Shown piece by piece: positions 9,858 through 20,631 of a DNA stretch of 64,000 nucleotides (positions are counted from its first letter, which is position 1; each line of letters starts with the position of its first letter). The DNA lies in the NCBI GenBank assembly GCA_900291925.1, contig UWYS01000003.1, positions 1,116,001 through 1,180,000 of the forward strand, in the 5' to 3' direction. The notes under the pieces were generated by a model, which was not told the origin of the DNA, did no database searches, and saw only the letters and a program-made list of their open reading frames with translations. The position numbers were made by a program, and so were the translations under genes. This DNA comes from Thecaphora thlaspeos. Its lineage: Eukaryota; Basidiomycota; Ustilaginomycetes; Urocystidales; Glomosporiaceae.

Positions 9858-12370
9858 ATGGGCAATCCGCTCCCCGTCACCCTCTCGCAGGAGTGTCGCA
9901 AGGCAACTCAGGTGAGCAGGTCGCCATCCACCACACCTATGACCGCTAGTACCCCTCCCGCGTTCGCCTCTTTACTAACTCAATCTCTGGCCTGCAACGC
10001 TCTTTCCCATCGAACTTCAGATCCTCAACGACTTCGTCGACCCCGTCAACGGCCTCGACAGGGTCCTCCCACTCAGCGTCCTTCGCAAGGCAAAGGGCTT
10101 CGCCATCTTTTCCGTCTTTCGCATTGGCTTCGTTCTTTCGGCAAGGGCGGGCAGCGGCATCGTCATCGCAAGGACCGACGATGGCAAGTGGTCCGCACCC
10201 GCAGCCATCGGCATCGGCGGCCTCGGAGGCGGCTTCAACGTCGGCGCAGAGGTCACCGACTTCCTCATCGTCCTCAACTCGCGCTCCGCTGTGCGCTCCT
10301 TTATGGCCACCGGCTCCCTCCAGCTCGGTGGCAACCTCAGCCTCGCCGTCGGACCGCTCGGCAGGAGCGCAGAGGCCAGCGGCTCGGTCAACAGCTCCGG
10401 CAAGCTCGCCGCCATGTTCAGTTACAGCCGCAGCAAGGGACTCTACGGCGGCGTATCTGTCGAGGGCACCGTGCTCATCGACAGGGAGGACGCTAACGGC
10501 AAGGCTTACGGTCGCGGCGGACACACGGCAAAGCAGATTCTCTCGGGCAGTATTGACGTCCCCGCCTTCGCCGAGGGTCTGATCGGCACCATCGAGCGCT
10601 TTACGCTGGCCCACACGCCCGTCGGCGATCGCGACACCAACCCATACGATGACGAACAGTTCTTCGACTACGGCGAGGCGGGCCGCGCTCGCCAACGCGA
10701 CCGCGATATCCTGGACGGCATTGATGAAGACGACGGCAGCGACCGCTTCCTCGAAGGTCGAGGCGAAGACCGGGACCGAGATCGAGACCGACAAGGAGGC
10801 GCATCTTTGGCGGCCGGGCCAAGCTGGAGCGAGCGACTGGAGCAGTATCAGAACAACGGCGGCAGCGGCAGCGGTAGCGGCACAGCAAAGGGCCGAGGCA
10901 GCGTAGGCGCGGTACGGAACAGCAGCAGCAAGGCGAGTGACTTTGACCTCAACGACGACTTCGACCGCCTCGGCATCGCTGCCGAGGCCCCGCGGCGGAG
11001 CACCGACAGCTGGACGGAAGCCGAAAAGCGCCACCGCAATGAGTCAGAGACGCGCAACATTGGCTCCTACGCCTTTGGCTCGCCCGTCTCGTCGTTGACC
11101 AACGCGCCGCCGCGGACGGGCTCGGGCGCCTCTTCGGTCCGCAAGAGGCCCGGCATCCGTCAGCGATCGTCGAGCATCGCCAGCAACCTCAGCTTCGGTA
11201 GCTTCGGCAAGAAGAAGGGCGAACGCAACGGCTCCACGCCCATACCGGACAACGACGGTGCCGACTTTGGGCGGACGAGGAGGGATAAGCAGCAGCAGCA
11301 GGACGTTCTGGATCCACTCGACCGAGAGCTGCAGAGCGGTAGCGTCGGTGCAACACGGCCGCCTGCGCACAACGGCCGAAACTCCAGCTTCGGCGGATCA
11401 AGCAGCTACGCAGCCAAGTCTGCGTCGCCGTCTCCGTTCCATCCGCGCCACCGAACCAACTCGAGCATGTCGGTCACGGGTCGCAACGGTTGGTCGACGT
11501 TCGACTCGAGCAGCGGCCTCAACAACGACGAGGACGACGAACTCTTCGGCTCCGGGACCGGGAGATCTGCCTCGACGGCGACAGCGACGGGGAGCGATAC
11601 AGCGGGGCCGACGTCGTCAGACCCCTTTACCGATCTGACGGCGGGACTGGAGCGGAAGTGGACGGGCGCATCGGGCACGACGTCGCAGTGGCAACCACGC
11701 TGGGACGGAGGCTACATGAGTTCGACGATGCGCGACACGTCCACTCTGGGCGCCACCAACGTTCCACAACTTCTAGCGAGCCCTTCGACATCCTCCTCGC
11801 CCTTCAACAGCAGCAGCAACAACAACAACCACCAAGGAACGCGTTCCTACTCCTCGCAAGCGGCCGGTGCTACCGCGGCATCGAATCGAGGTACACCTAC
11901 GATCCGCGAAAGTTCCCTCTCGACCGACTACGATAACCACCTGGGTTCGTCTGACTTTACATCGTACGATGACGACCTCACGAGCAATGGTGGATATACC
12001 GGATCGGTGGGTACATATGCTACGGGACGGAGTGTATCGCCACCGAGGGTGTTGGAGAGGGTTGTAGCTCTGTATGACTTTGAAGCGCAGGAAGAGGGAG
12101 ATCTGGGCTTCGAAAGGGGTCAGGTGATTGCAGTGACGAAGAAGACGCAAAAGATCAACGATTGGTGGCAGGGTATGGTGGAGGTGGGAGAATCCATGAG
12201 TAGAGTTGGAATGTAAGTCACACAAAGACACCACCCCTTCTCCTTGACCATCCTGAACGTTACTCAGACAAAGGTTTTCATGCTAACATTTTCTTCTCTA
12301 CCCATCTCTCTCTGTCTTTCTCTACTTTTGTCGATGCAGATTCCCAGCTTCCTACACACAACCACTCTGA
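9858..12370 (+). CDS. YSC84: SYLF-domain and SH3-domain actin-patch protein (Ysc84/Lsb3 type)
   Basis: Exons 9858-9911, 10021-12212 and 12340-12370 join in phase to 758 aa. The ATG sits in a strong context (GCCACCATGG). Residues about 1-210 form the SYLF (DUF500) lipid-binding domain: SQECRKATQILNDFV, LPLSVLRKAKGFAIFSV, GSGIVIARTDDG, then FNVGAEVTDFLIVLNS. A long disordered Ser/Gly/Arg/Asp-rich linker follows. Residues about 698-755 are an SH3 domain (VVALYDFEAQEEGDLGFERG, DWWQG), finished by the short last exon with GIFPASYTQPL. The yeast homologues bind phosphoinositides and actin at cortical endocytic patches. The linker is much longer than in yeast Lsb3. The order SYLF, linker, SH3 makes the family call secure; choosing among Ysc84 paralogues is not possible. 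Confidence 0.93.
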
Positions 12371-12672
12371 ACATGCGCATTTCCACTCGTCCGCTCGTGC
12401 GTTGGTTTTGTCGATATCTTATACCCCCCTCCCCCTCCCTCGTCATGCTCGTAGCATCTCGTACCTCGTCGTATCGTATCGCATCTTCCGCACTCATCCT
12501 TGCATCGAGCCTGATGTCTTCTTTCGAGTTGGTGTGTTTCTATTTCTGTCTGTGCGCCGGAGGAGGCCAAGGCTGACTTTACAGGTGTGTGGTAGCGGGT
12601 CGCGATGGACCGTAGGATGCGGAGCGTGTAGGGAGATAGGCTAAGGAGGGAAGATAAGGTAGGAATCGCGGT
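12371..12672. other. Short intergenic region between convergent genes
   Basis: 3' flanks of the SYLF-SH3 gene and the succinyl-CoA ligase alpha gene; nothing else seen. Confidence 0.5.
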
Positions 12673-14054
12673 CTAGGCCAGGCCGGCTTCCTGCATGGCC
12701 TTCTTCATACTGTTTGCGTGTCGTGGGAACGAGGCAGAGCGAAGGGGGGTCAAAGGGCTTGAGTCAATGCCCATCTAGCGCGACACGACGCGACGTCCAC
12801 ACCACCAATGCCGGGCTAAACACTTACAGAGCACCAATCTTCGCCGGGCTGTCAGCGACGATGGCGCCCGCCTTCTTGAGGGCCTTGACCTTGTCGTCCG
12901 CTCCGCCCTTGCCGCCGCTGATGATGGCGCCGGCGTGTCCCATCCTCCTGCCGGGCGGGGCGGTCCTGCCTGCGATAAAGGCGACGACGGGCTTGGGCTT
13001 CTCGCGGGTGAGGTTGTAGCGTTCCAGGTACTCTGCGGCGTCCTCCTCCATCGATCCACCGATTTCGCCGATGAGAACGATGCCCTCGGACTTATCATCG
13101 TTCAAGAGGTACTTGACCAGGTCGAGAGTGGTGGAGCCCGGGAAGGGGTCGCCGCCGATTCCGACGCAGATGGACTGGCCGAGACCCACTTGTGTGGTCT
13201 GTTTGACGGCCTCGTAGGTGAGGGTGCCGGAGCGCGAGACGATGCCTGCGGGGAGTGGGAGGAGTAAACGATGAGGATGGGGGCAAGGTTTTAGCTAGGC
13301 GTCAGAGGGAAGGGAGGCGATGCGGAGATGCGGGGTTCAACGGCGAGACGGTGCGCACCAATCTTTCCGGGGCTGTGGATGTGGCCAGGCATGATGCCGA
13401 TCTTGCATCCCTCGGGATTAATGACACCAGGGCAGTTGGGGCCCACGAGGCGCGACTTGGACTGCGAGCGGAGAGTAGCGGCGACCTGTCGGGGGTGTGG
13501 CGTAGCGAACGCGAGCCAAGCCAGAAGAAAGGTAAGGTAGGGACGCCCGTCGTCAGCGATGACAATCTTTGCCCGCCTTGCGCTCGGCGGATCTCAAGGC
13601 CGTCGCAGCAGCGCGCGCGAGAGCTCACCCTGATTTCGTCCTTCTGCGGGATGCCTTCTGTGATGCAGACGATGAGGGGGACCTCGTTCTCAATGGCCTC
13701 GATGATGGCGTCGGCGGCGCCGGGCGGGGGCACGTAGAGGACGCTAGCGTGCGGGTTGGTCTCGCGGACGGCTTCCTTTACACCGCCAAAGACGGGGAGG
13801 CCGAGGTGGGTCTGACCGGCCTTTTTGGGGCTGACGCCGCCGACGAGCTTTGTGCCATACTGGAGCGCCTGCTCGCAGTGGAAGGTGCCCGTCTTTCCGG
13901 TGAAGCCCTGGCAGATGACCTTTGTGTCCTTTGTGATGAGGAGGTTCTTGATGGTGTCCTCGTACGAGCGGCGGAGGGCCGAGGTGGAGAAGGCGGCAGA
14001 GGAGGCGCTGCGCTGCAGAGGGCGGGCGAACGAGAGGACGGCAGGTCGGAACAT
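12673..14054 (-). CDS. LSC1: Succinyl-CoA ligase alpha subunit, mitochondrial
   Basis: Exons 14054-13629, 13485-13359, 13245-12828 and 12709-12673 splice in phase to 335 aa, the usual length. The first about 28 residues (Arg, Ser, Ala, no acid) are a mitochondrial presequence. CoA-binding elements include [13 protein letters not shown] and [18 protein letters not shown] and the [15 protein letters not shown] block follow. The phosphohistidine is His288 in the [14 protein letters not shown] loop. Role: the substrate-level phosphorylation step of the TCA cycle, succinyl-CoA to succinate, with a beta subunit that sets ADP or GDP use (not in the window). The last exon codes only 12 residues (one shared, then [11 protein letters not shown]). 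Confidence 0.97.
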
Positions 14055-14713
14055 GGCAGCGTAGGGTGAGGGTGATGGAGGGACTGATGGGAGTGAGTGG
14101 TGATGGCTGGTGATGACCGGTCGAGTGAGGTTGACGGAGGGGCCCAGCCTGCTTGCCTTGGCCTGGCCTGGCCAGCCTTTGCGCTGCGACGGAAGGACCG
14201 GAGGCGTTGCCTGGTGCCACCTCGGTCTCTGTCACTTTCCCTGCCTGCCTTGCCTGCTAGCCTGCCTGCCCGCCCGCGCGCTTCGCCTCCGAGACACCGC
14301 TCCTGCCCCCCCTCACCCTGGCCGCCTGGCTTTTTCTCGTTCCGTGTCCCTCGTTTTCTCGCGCCGGAGACAGCCTTCGGGCCTTTCCGTCCGGCCGCCC
14401 GTCCGGCCGCCCGTCGGATACTCCACTGCCGGTGATCGGGCGCGCACCCACATCCAGCCCCTCACACCTCGACCTCCCTTCGTCTTCGGCCCCTCCGTCC
14501 CATCAGCCACCTCGCAACTAAGCCAAGCCAGTGTCTAAGATCACCACAACGTCGACAGCTTCACCACAGAATGTCGTATTGCCATGGCTGGTGCTAGAGA
14601 GGAGATGTGTGTGTGTGCATGCGTGGGAGCCTACTTGAGGGAAAAAGAACGCTGTGCGAGATCCAAGAGACACTACTGTCGTCCCAGAACAGACGACAAA
14701 TAATAAAGAGGAG
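14055..14713. other. Intergenic region upstream of LSC1, downstream of UTP5
   Basis: Contains CTGGC and GCCTGCCT repeats (14158-14177 and 14241-14275) and two tandem CGTCCGGCCGCC units near 14390-14413. No coding exon supported. Confidence 0.55.
14241..14275 (+). repeat. GCCT-rich minisatellite in the LSC1 promoter
   Basis: CTGCCTGCC units with one TTGC and one CTAG interruption, about 190-220 nt upstream of the LSC1 start. Related to the CTGGC/GGCCTG units elsewhere in the window. Confidence 0.7.
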
Positions 14714-17551
14714 CTACTCGTCGTCCTCGTCGTCCGTGCCCTCCCCCGCCTCAAGGTCAAGCATCCCATTGGCACCACCGCGGCCTTCGTCCGACTCGTC
14801 GTCTTCCTCGTCGTCGTCCTGCACATCGGAAGAGGCCGAGAGTGGAGACGCGGTAAGCAAACGTGTGTTTCCTTTCTCCCGAGAAAGCTCGGCCCCGGCC
14901 CTTCCAGAGCGTGACGCCACTCGTCTACTCACCTCTAGGTCGCTGTCGCCCTCTTGTTCGATATCGCTTTCGTCCTCGGCGTCCTCGTCGTCGTCTTCGT
15001 CTTCGTCCTCCTCATCCTCCCCTTCCTCCTCTTCATCGTCGTCGCTCTCTTCCTCGTCCGCTGACTCTGCCGACGTGTTTCCGTCGACGGCGTTGGCCTT
15101 GGCCCGCGTTCTCCTTCGCCTGACAACGATCTCGTCCTCGTCATCATCCTCATCCTCGTCGTCCTCGTCCTCGTCATCTGCCCCCAAGGTAATGTCTTGA
15201 ATCTCGGCGTCCTCGTCCTCGTCCTCGTCACCACGCACAACCATGCCGGTCGCATCGACGTCCATGCCGTCGACGTCCTCATCGTCGCTCTCCTCGACCC
15301 ACTTCTTGCCCTCCCTCCTCGCCCGCTCGTCGATGACGGCCTTGTCCGAACGCTGAGCCGCCTTGCTCCGCTGCTGGTCAAACTTGACGCCCTGCACCTG
15401 CGGCACCCGCCCGTTGCGTGCGGCCGCCTGCTCGACATACGCGGCACGCGCCTCGATCTGCGACAGCACCAGCTCCAGCCGCCCGTTGAGAGCCAGCAGG
15501 CGCTCATGCGTAGCGATACGCGTCGAGAGCGTGCCGTGCAGGCTCGACATCCGGCCCACCAGGTGCGGCAGGCTCATCAGATAGCCCATGTGGATCAGCA
15601 GCGTCGCACGGATCCACTCGATCAGCGAGCGCGCACGCTGGCTTCCGATCGTGCCCTTCGACACATTGGCCCCGCCAGCGCCGTTGAGCCGAGCCACGCA
15701 CTCCTCGAGCAGTTTGACAGCCAACGGTCCAGAGATGCCGCGCACCGTGGCGCGGATCAGGCCAGCATCGTTGTGGTTGAGGCAGCTCGTGAGCAGCGAA
15801 TTGTCGCCCGAGTGGAGTGCCTGCGAAAGCGACGACCACAGAGACGCCTCGCTCACCAGGCCGCCGACACGCCTCTGTCCCGCGGTCTCGCCGTCTTCGT
15901 CGTCATCGTCGCCCTGCTCCTTGAAGCCGAGGCCGTTAAGGCGCTGTGCTAGCGTGAGCTCGTCGCCCACGGCCGAGGCGACCGGCATCTCATCGTCACC
16001 CACTAGCCCGGCCTCGCGCAGCGACGCCGTCGCCACGTCGGCCGCACTCGAAGACCGCGTCGGCGGCTCCACGTACCGCTGCATCTGTGCCGATCCGCCA
16101 GTCAGCTGAGCCTCATCGGCATTGGCGCTGAGCAGCCCGTCGCCGGCCGAGATGGTTTTCGTGCCCGAGGAGCGCGCAAATTCGATCGCCTTGCGAACAT
16201 GGCCCGTCTTGGCATCGAGGATGGAGAGATCCTCGATCACGACCTTGGCGCCACGAACGAGCCGCGCCAGCCGGAGTCGGTCGACAACGCCGGCGGACTG
16301 GCTAGCCGTGGCAGCGAGGAACTTGCCATCGAGCCACTCGGTGTCGGACGTGGTCCCCTCCACCTGGGAGACGAGCTCGAGCGCCGGCAGCACCGATGCC
16401 TTGACTTTCTTGCCGGACTGCTGCGCCGCCGACGGATCAGGGAGGCCGTAGATGCGGACTGAGCCCGACTGCGTCACGACGAGGACGAGCAGACGCTGCT
16501 CGCCCTCGCTGCGGTTGCTGCCGGCCGTAGTGGTAGCCGTCGGTTGCTTAGAGACGGCAATGCATCGCACCGGCGCGTCGAGGGCGACGGTGGCGACGGG
16601 CTTGCCTTGTGCTACCTTGCCTGTGCTGCTGGCATCGTAAGACCAGACGTAGATGACGCGGTCGCCCTCTGCGGCCGAGACAAACGAGTTGGCACTGAGC
16701 CACTCGAGGTGGGTGACGGGCGAGGCGTGTCCGGTGAAGGTTGCCTTTGCCTTTCCGCTGGGGTTGCTGGTGTCTACAAGGGTGATGCTGTGGTGCGCTG
16801 CGAGGAGCTGGTTGCCGAGTGACGAGACGGCCTGGACGGCGGATTTTTGGTCTGGGCGGAAGGACGAGATGGGTGCGATCGGGGTCGTGTCTGCGCCCGT
16901 CTGAATACCGGCGGTTGAGAAGGTGGCTACCCAACCGTTCTTTGAGCAGGCAAACAGAAGCCCCTCCTTTTTGGCGTGGCTGAGCGAGACGACACCCGAG
17001 TTTGCGGCGGCCGAGGAACCGCTGCCCGCGGCCGAGCTTGCGTCGTAGATGGCGACCGCCTTGGCGAGCGAGGGCGAGAAGAGGTGTACCTGCCCGGAGG
17101 AGAGGCCGAGCGCCAACAACAGCTGGGACGAGGAGGATGAGGACGCCGAGTTAGCGTCATCGGTGCGCGAGCTAGCGGCGTCGTGCTGCTGTGACTGCTT
17201 GCGTTTCTTTGAAGCCTTGGTGGGCGAAGCGCCGGAAGCCGACGAGGCGGAAGAGGTGTTTATGCGTACCCATCTTGATGCGAGGCAGGATGCGCCGTTC
17301 TGCTGGAGGAGGTAGTCTGTAACGAGCTGTGTCTGTTCTGCTGCGGATGCGGATGCGTTGTAGACCTTGAGGCGCTGCTGGTGGATCTGGTTGGAGATGT
17401 GGGCAAAGAGGCCGTGGTCGGGAGCGGGGGAAAAGGAGCAAGACGCGGTGGAAGCGGGCGTTGCGCTTGACGAGGGGAGGAGGGGCTGATTGAGCGTGCT
17501 GGTCGAGACCTTGGACGACTTGAGCGCCTTTGGGCTCTTGTTCTTGGCCAT
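14714..17551 (-). CDS. UTP5: U3 snoRNP / t-UTP subunit Utp5 (WDR43)
   Basis: Start chosen at 17551 (MAKNKSPKAL); an in-frame ATG at 17701 would add 50 residues of unlikely composition. Unspliced it is 945 aa. The N-terminal half is a WD40 propeller (repeats near HASPVTHLEWLSANSFVSAA, DRVIYVWSYD, RLLVLVVTQSGSVRIYGLPD). Residues about 565-705 match the Utp12 domain typical of Utp5/WDR43 (SLWSSLSQALHSGDNSLL, LIEWIRATLLIHMGYLM, LHGTLSTRIATHERLLAL). The tail is extremely acidic. A probable 114-nt intron (14932-14819; GTGAGT...GTGCAG) lies inside the tail; it is a multiple of three and has no stop. Splicing it gives 907 aa and a continuous acidic tail. Role: nucleolar small-subunit processome and rDNA transcription. 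Confidence 0.88.
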   Translation of the reverse strand: MAKNKSPKALKSSKVSTSTLNQPLLPSSSATPASTASCSFSPAPDHGLFAHISNQIHQQRLKVYNASASAAEQTQLVTDYLLQQNGASCLASRWVRINTSSASSASGASPTKASKKRKQSQQHDAASSRTDDANSASSSSSSQLLLALGLSSGQVHLFSPSLAKAVAIYDASSAAGSGSSAAANSGVVSLSHAKKEGLLFACSKNGWVATFSTAGIQTGADTTPIAPISSFRPDQKSAVQAVSSLGNQLLAAHHSITLVDTSNPSGKAKATFTGHASPVTHLEWLSANSFVSAAEGDRVIYVWSYDASSTGKVAQGKPVATVALDAPVRCIAVSKQPTATTTAGSNRSEGEQRLLVLVVTQSGSVRIYGLPDPSAAQQSGKKVKASVLPALELVSQVEGTTSDTEWLDGKFLAATASQSAGVVDRLRLARLVRGAKVVIEDLSILDAKTGHVRKAIEFARSSGTKTISAGDGLLSANADEAQLTGGSAQMQRYVEPPTRSSSAADVATASLREAGLVGDDEMPVASAVGDELTLAQRLNGLGFKEQGDDDDEDGETAGQRRVGGLVSEASLWSSLSQALHSGDNSLLTSCLNHNDAGLIRATVRGISGPLAVKLLEECVARLNGAGGANVSKGTIGSQRARSLIEWIRATLLIHMGYLMSLPHLVGRMSSLHGTLSTRIATHERLLALNGRLELVLSQIEARAAYVEQAAARNGRVPQVQGVKFDQQRSKAAQRSDKAVIDERARREGKKWVEESDDEDVDGMDVDATGMVVRGDEDEDEDAEIQDITLGADDEDEDDEDEDDDEDEIVVRRRRTRAKANAVDGNTSAESADEEESDDDEEEEGEDEEDEDEDDDEDAEDESDIEQEGDSDLEVSRRVASRSGRAGAELSREKGNTRLLTASPLSASSDVQDDDEEDDESDEGRGGANGMLDLEAGEGTDDEDDE

Positions 17552-18362
17552 GGTGCCGGTGCAGGAGTGTGGAGGGAGGGCTGCCTGGACTGCTGGGGCT
17601 GCTGCGGTTAAGTGTAGCGAAGGGCGAGATTTGGGAGAGCGGCTAGAGACCGGAGTGCGCGAGAGGAGGGCAGGTCTGAGGTCTGCGACTGCAGCTGCCA
17701 CAGAGATGTATCTATTGAGGAGGCGGTGGTCGGTGGTGGTGGTCGGTGTAGCGCGGCAGTTGAGGGGGACGAGTAAGAGGACGAGGCGGTGAGAGTCGAG
17801 GAAGGGTCACCACGTCTGGTCGCTCAGAGGCCGGCCCGCCGCAATTTTTTCTTCTTGCCCGCTGCTGCAGCAAGGCCTGGAAAAAGAAAAAAAATCCAAA
17901 AAACTCAGGCGGCGAGGGGCGTTGGCTGACAGCGGCTCACCTAAGCAGCCTCTATCTCCCGATCTGCTGCAAGGGGATCCGCGCCAGGGCCTGCTCGCCC
18001 TCGCTGCGTGGGCCGCGCCTTGGCTCGTGCTGAGGTCGAGGTCACGGGTGGCGGGATGTGGTGGTGTTGGTCTCAGCCGCGGGTCGGCCGGCGTACACGT
18101 TCTCGACTGCACTTCCAAGCCACGCACCGCAACCCGCCCCCACCATCCCTTCTCTATCTACTCTGCTCTTCCTCAGTTTCCCCTTCCTCTTCCCCTTAGC
18201 CACCTCTCCGACCGTCCAGCTCACCCGCCCGTCCCTCCTCCCTATACCCTGTTCCCAGGCCGCACGCCTCCGTCTTGGACTCGCACCTGTCACCCTGGCC
18301 TGCACCCTTTACACTCTGACGCACACCCACACACACACATCCTCACGCCAGCACTGCGTACG
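17552..18362. promoter_or_regulatory. Divergent promoter region UTP5 / PHO85
   Basis: 0.8 kb between divergent starts. Holds A/T-rich patches near 17840-17906 and a CA-rich leader just before PHO85 (about 18318-18345). A frame open from 17922 into PHO85 has no conserved residues before the PHO85 ATG and is treated as leader. Confidence 0.55.
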
Positions 18363-19665
18363 ATGAACTACGCGCAGCTGGAGAAGCTCGGCGAGGGCAC
18401 ATACGCCACCGTCTACAAGGGCCGCTCGCGCCTCAACAATGAGATCGTCGCCCTCAAGGAGATCCACCTCGACGCAGAGGAGGGCACTCCCTCCACCGCT
18501 ATTCGCGAAATCTCGCTCATGAAGGAGCTCAGGCACACCAACATCGTCCGCCTCTACGACGTCATCCACACAGAGTCCAAGCTCATGCTCGTCTTCGAGT
18601 ACATGACCCAGGACCTCAAAAAGTACATGGACATCCACGGCAAGCGCGGCGCCCTCGACCCCGCCACGGTGCGCAGCTTCATGTTCCAGCTGCTCAAGGG
18701 GACCGCATTCTGCCACGAGAACCGCGTCCTCCACCGCGATCTCAAGCCACAGAATCTCCTCATCAACAAGCGCGGCGAGCTCAAGCTCGCCGACTTCGGC
18801 CTCGCCCGCGCCTTTGGCATACCCGTGAACACCTTCAGCAACGAGGTCGTCACGCTCTGGTACCGCGCCCCCGATGTCCTCATGGGAAGCCGCACCTACT
18901 CGACTAGCATCGACATTTGGAGCGCAGGCTGCATCATGGCCGAGATGATCACCGGCGTACCCCTCTTCCGCGGCAGGGACAACAACGACCAGCTCACCCA
19001 GATCCTGAAGGTGCTTGGCACGCCCGACGACGCCACCATGAAGCGCCTCGTCAACGACTCGGTGAGTGAAGGTTACGCCGCGGTGGCGCACTAGCCTTGA
19101 GTCCGGCCTTCTTGACTTACTCGCACGGCCCCTTGTCGCCGATGTTCTTGCGCTTCCCGCCTAAACACCAGCCCGAGATCCAGATTCGTCCGTTCCCTAG
19201 GTTGTTCAAGGTCCCATTCCAGCAGATGTTTCCGCAGGCGCACCCGCTCGCCATCGATCTGCTGGAGAAGCTTCTCAAGTTTGACCCGACGCAGCGGATC
19301 AGCGCCGACGAGGCGCTGCGGCACCCGTACTTTACCACATCGGCTGCGATTGCGCCTCAGCCGCTTTCTGGCCAGGGGTCGTCGCTCAACCTCGGAAACG
19401 GCGGCTCGGCGGCGCTCCAGGCACAGCAGCAGGTGAGCAGGCAGGCCGAGGGAGCGATATTTCGAGGCAACTTTTGTCCCGGTTCTGGCGCTGTGCTGAC
19501 TTTTCATAACGCTGCCTGATGTGGCCTCTACATGCTGTGATTTCTGACATACTAGCAACAGCAACAGCAGCAGCATCATCATCATCAACAGCAGCAGCAA
19601 CATCAGCAGAGAGCGGCGGCCCAGCATCAGGCCGCGGCAGTTGCGCACCAGCAGGCGCTCGCGGC

Positions 19666-19697
<32 letters not shown>

Positions 19698-19732
19698 GCG
19701 TCTACATGCAGCACGGCGGACCGCAGGCGTAG
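18363..19732 (+). CDS. PHO85: Cyclin-dependent kinase Pho85 (CDK5-like)
   Basis: Exons 18363-19061, 19172-19432 and 19556-19732, all phase 0, give 378 aa. Kinase features: Gly-rich loop [11 protein letters not shown], Lys32 in ALKEI, PSTAIRE helix at residues 43-49, HRDLKPQN with catalytic Asp126, DFGLA, and the activation segment [21 protein letters not shown], which is Pho85-like (no Cdk1-type Thr161 context). The kinase ends with [17 protein letters not shown]. The last exon encodes a Gln/His/Ala tail with long Gln runs and HHHH, absent from yeast Pho85. Family role: with alternative cyclins it controls phosphate response, glycogen, polarity and nutrient signalling. It is followed on the same strand by the mitochondrial protein gene. 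Confidence 0.95.
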
Positions 19733-20631
19733 CAGAGCAGCCCCTCCTGTATGCCGTGTGACTGACCGTGCTGGCGCACCACTACCGCCCGGGCTTGTCC
19801 TGTTGCTGCTATTGCACATCTCCGCGCCACCACCGCTCTGCTGTCTCGACCCCTTGCGGGCGTCGCAATGCCGCCGCAATAACGGGCGCTAGCCACCATG
19901 TCTTGCTCTCGCCTTGGCCCATGTCTAGACTCTTTCTCCTTTCTATGGATCATCCAGGTCACGGTCGATGTAACAGTAATTGCAATGCCTTCCCTCCTCA
20001 GAACATCGGTTGAAACAGATGAGCGACTCTCCTGGTAGCTGGCCGCTTCGCCCTGTGGTGGCGTTGGAAGCAGAGGGTCTCGATCGACTGAGGGACGCTG
20101 TTGTCGAGAAGGAGGATTGGGAGCGGTGGGCCCGATCTGGCTCGTCTGTATCGCGTGGATTGATTGGATTGGGAGGGGCTGGCGCGACGCAGGCAATTTT
20201 GGCCAATGAAGGGAGCCGGAAGGTCGGGTCGGCAAGGCGGCGAGAAGAAACGAGGGGCACAGAGGGCACGGACCCTCTCTCTCCCTTTCCCTCGCTCTCT
20301 CGCTCTCTCTCTTTCTCTTGCAGCTCTCTAACGCCCTACACGTCCCAATCTCCCTCATCACTGGTCCCAGTCACAGACCACCGACACCCTTCTTCCACGC
20401 CAATCACAAGCACCACGACCGTCCTCAGTACCACCGCACCAACGTCCCAGAACCCACCGACCGAGGCCAACCCATCCTTCCCAGTCAAACGGACCAGCCT
20501 CGACTTCCCGCCCAATCAAGCAATCAGCCCAACTATAGCACCGCCGCGGGCGCCTTAAGTCTGACACAATACCCGTTTCTCGCCGCCACGCCAACTACTG
20601 GGCACCATAACACGCCCTCCGGACGTCGTAG
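19733..20631. other. Intergenic region PHO85 to mitochondrial protein gene
   Basis: 0.9 kb. A CT-rich tract (about 20271-20322) is the only clear element and may mark the core promoter of the downstream gene. The 192-codon frame at 19980-20558 has no domain or conserved feature and is not called. Confidence 0.5.

Noticed and set aside
17552..17701. Upstream ATG of UTP5 at 17701
   Set aside because: The extra 50 residues look like leader translation; MAKNKSPKAL at 17551 fits a basic nucleolar N terminus directly before the conserved part.
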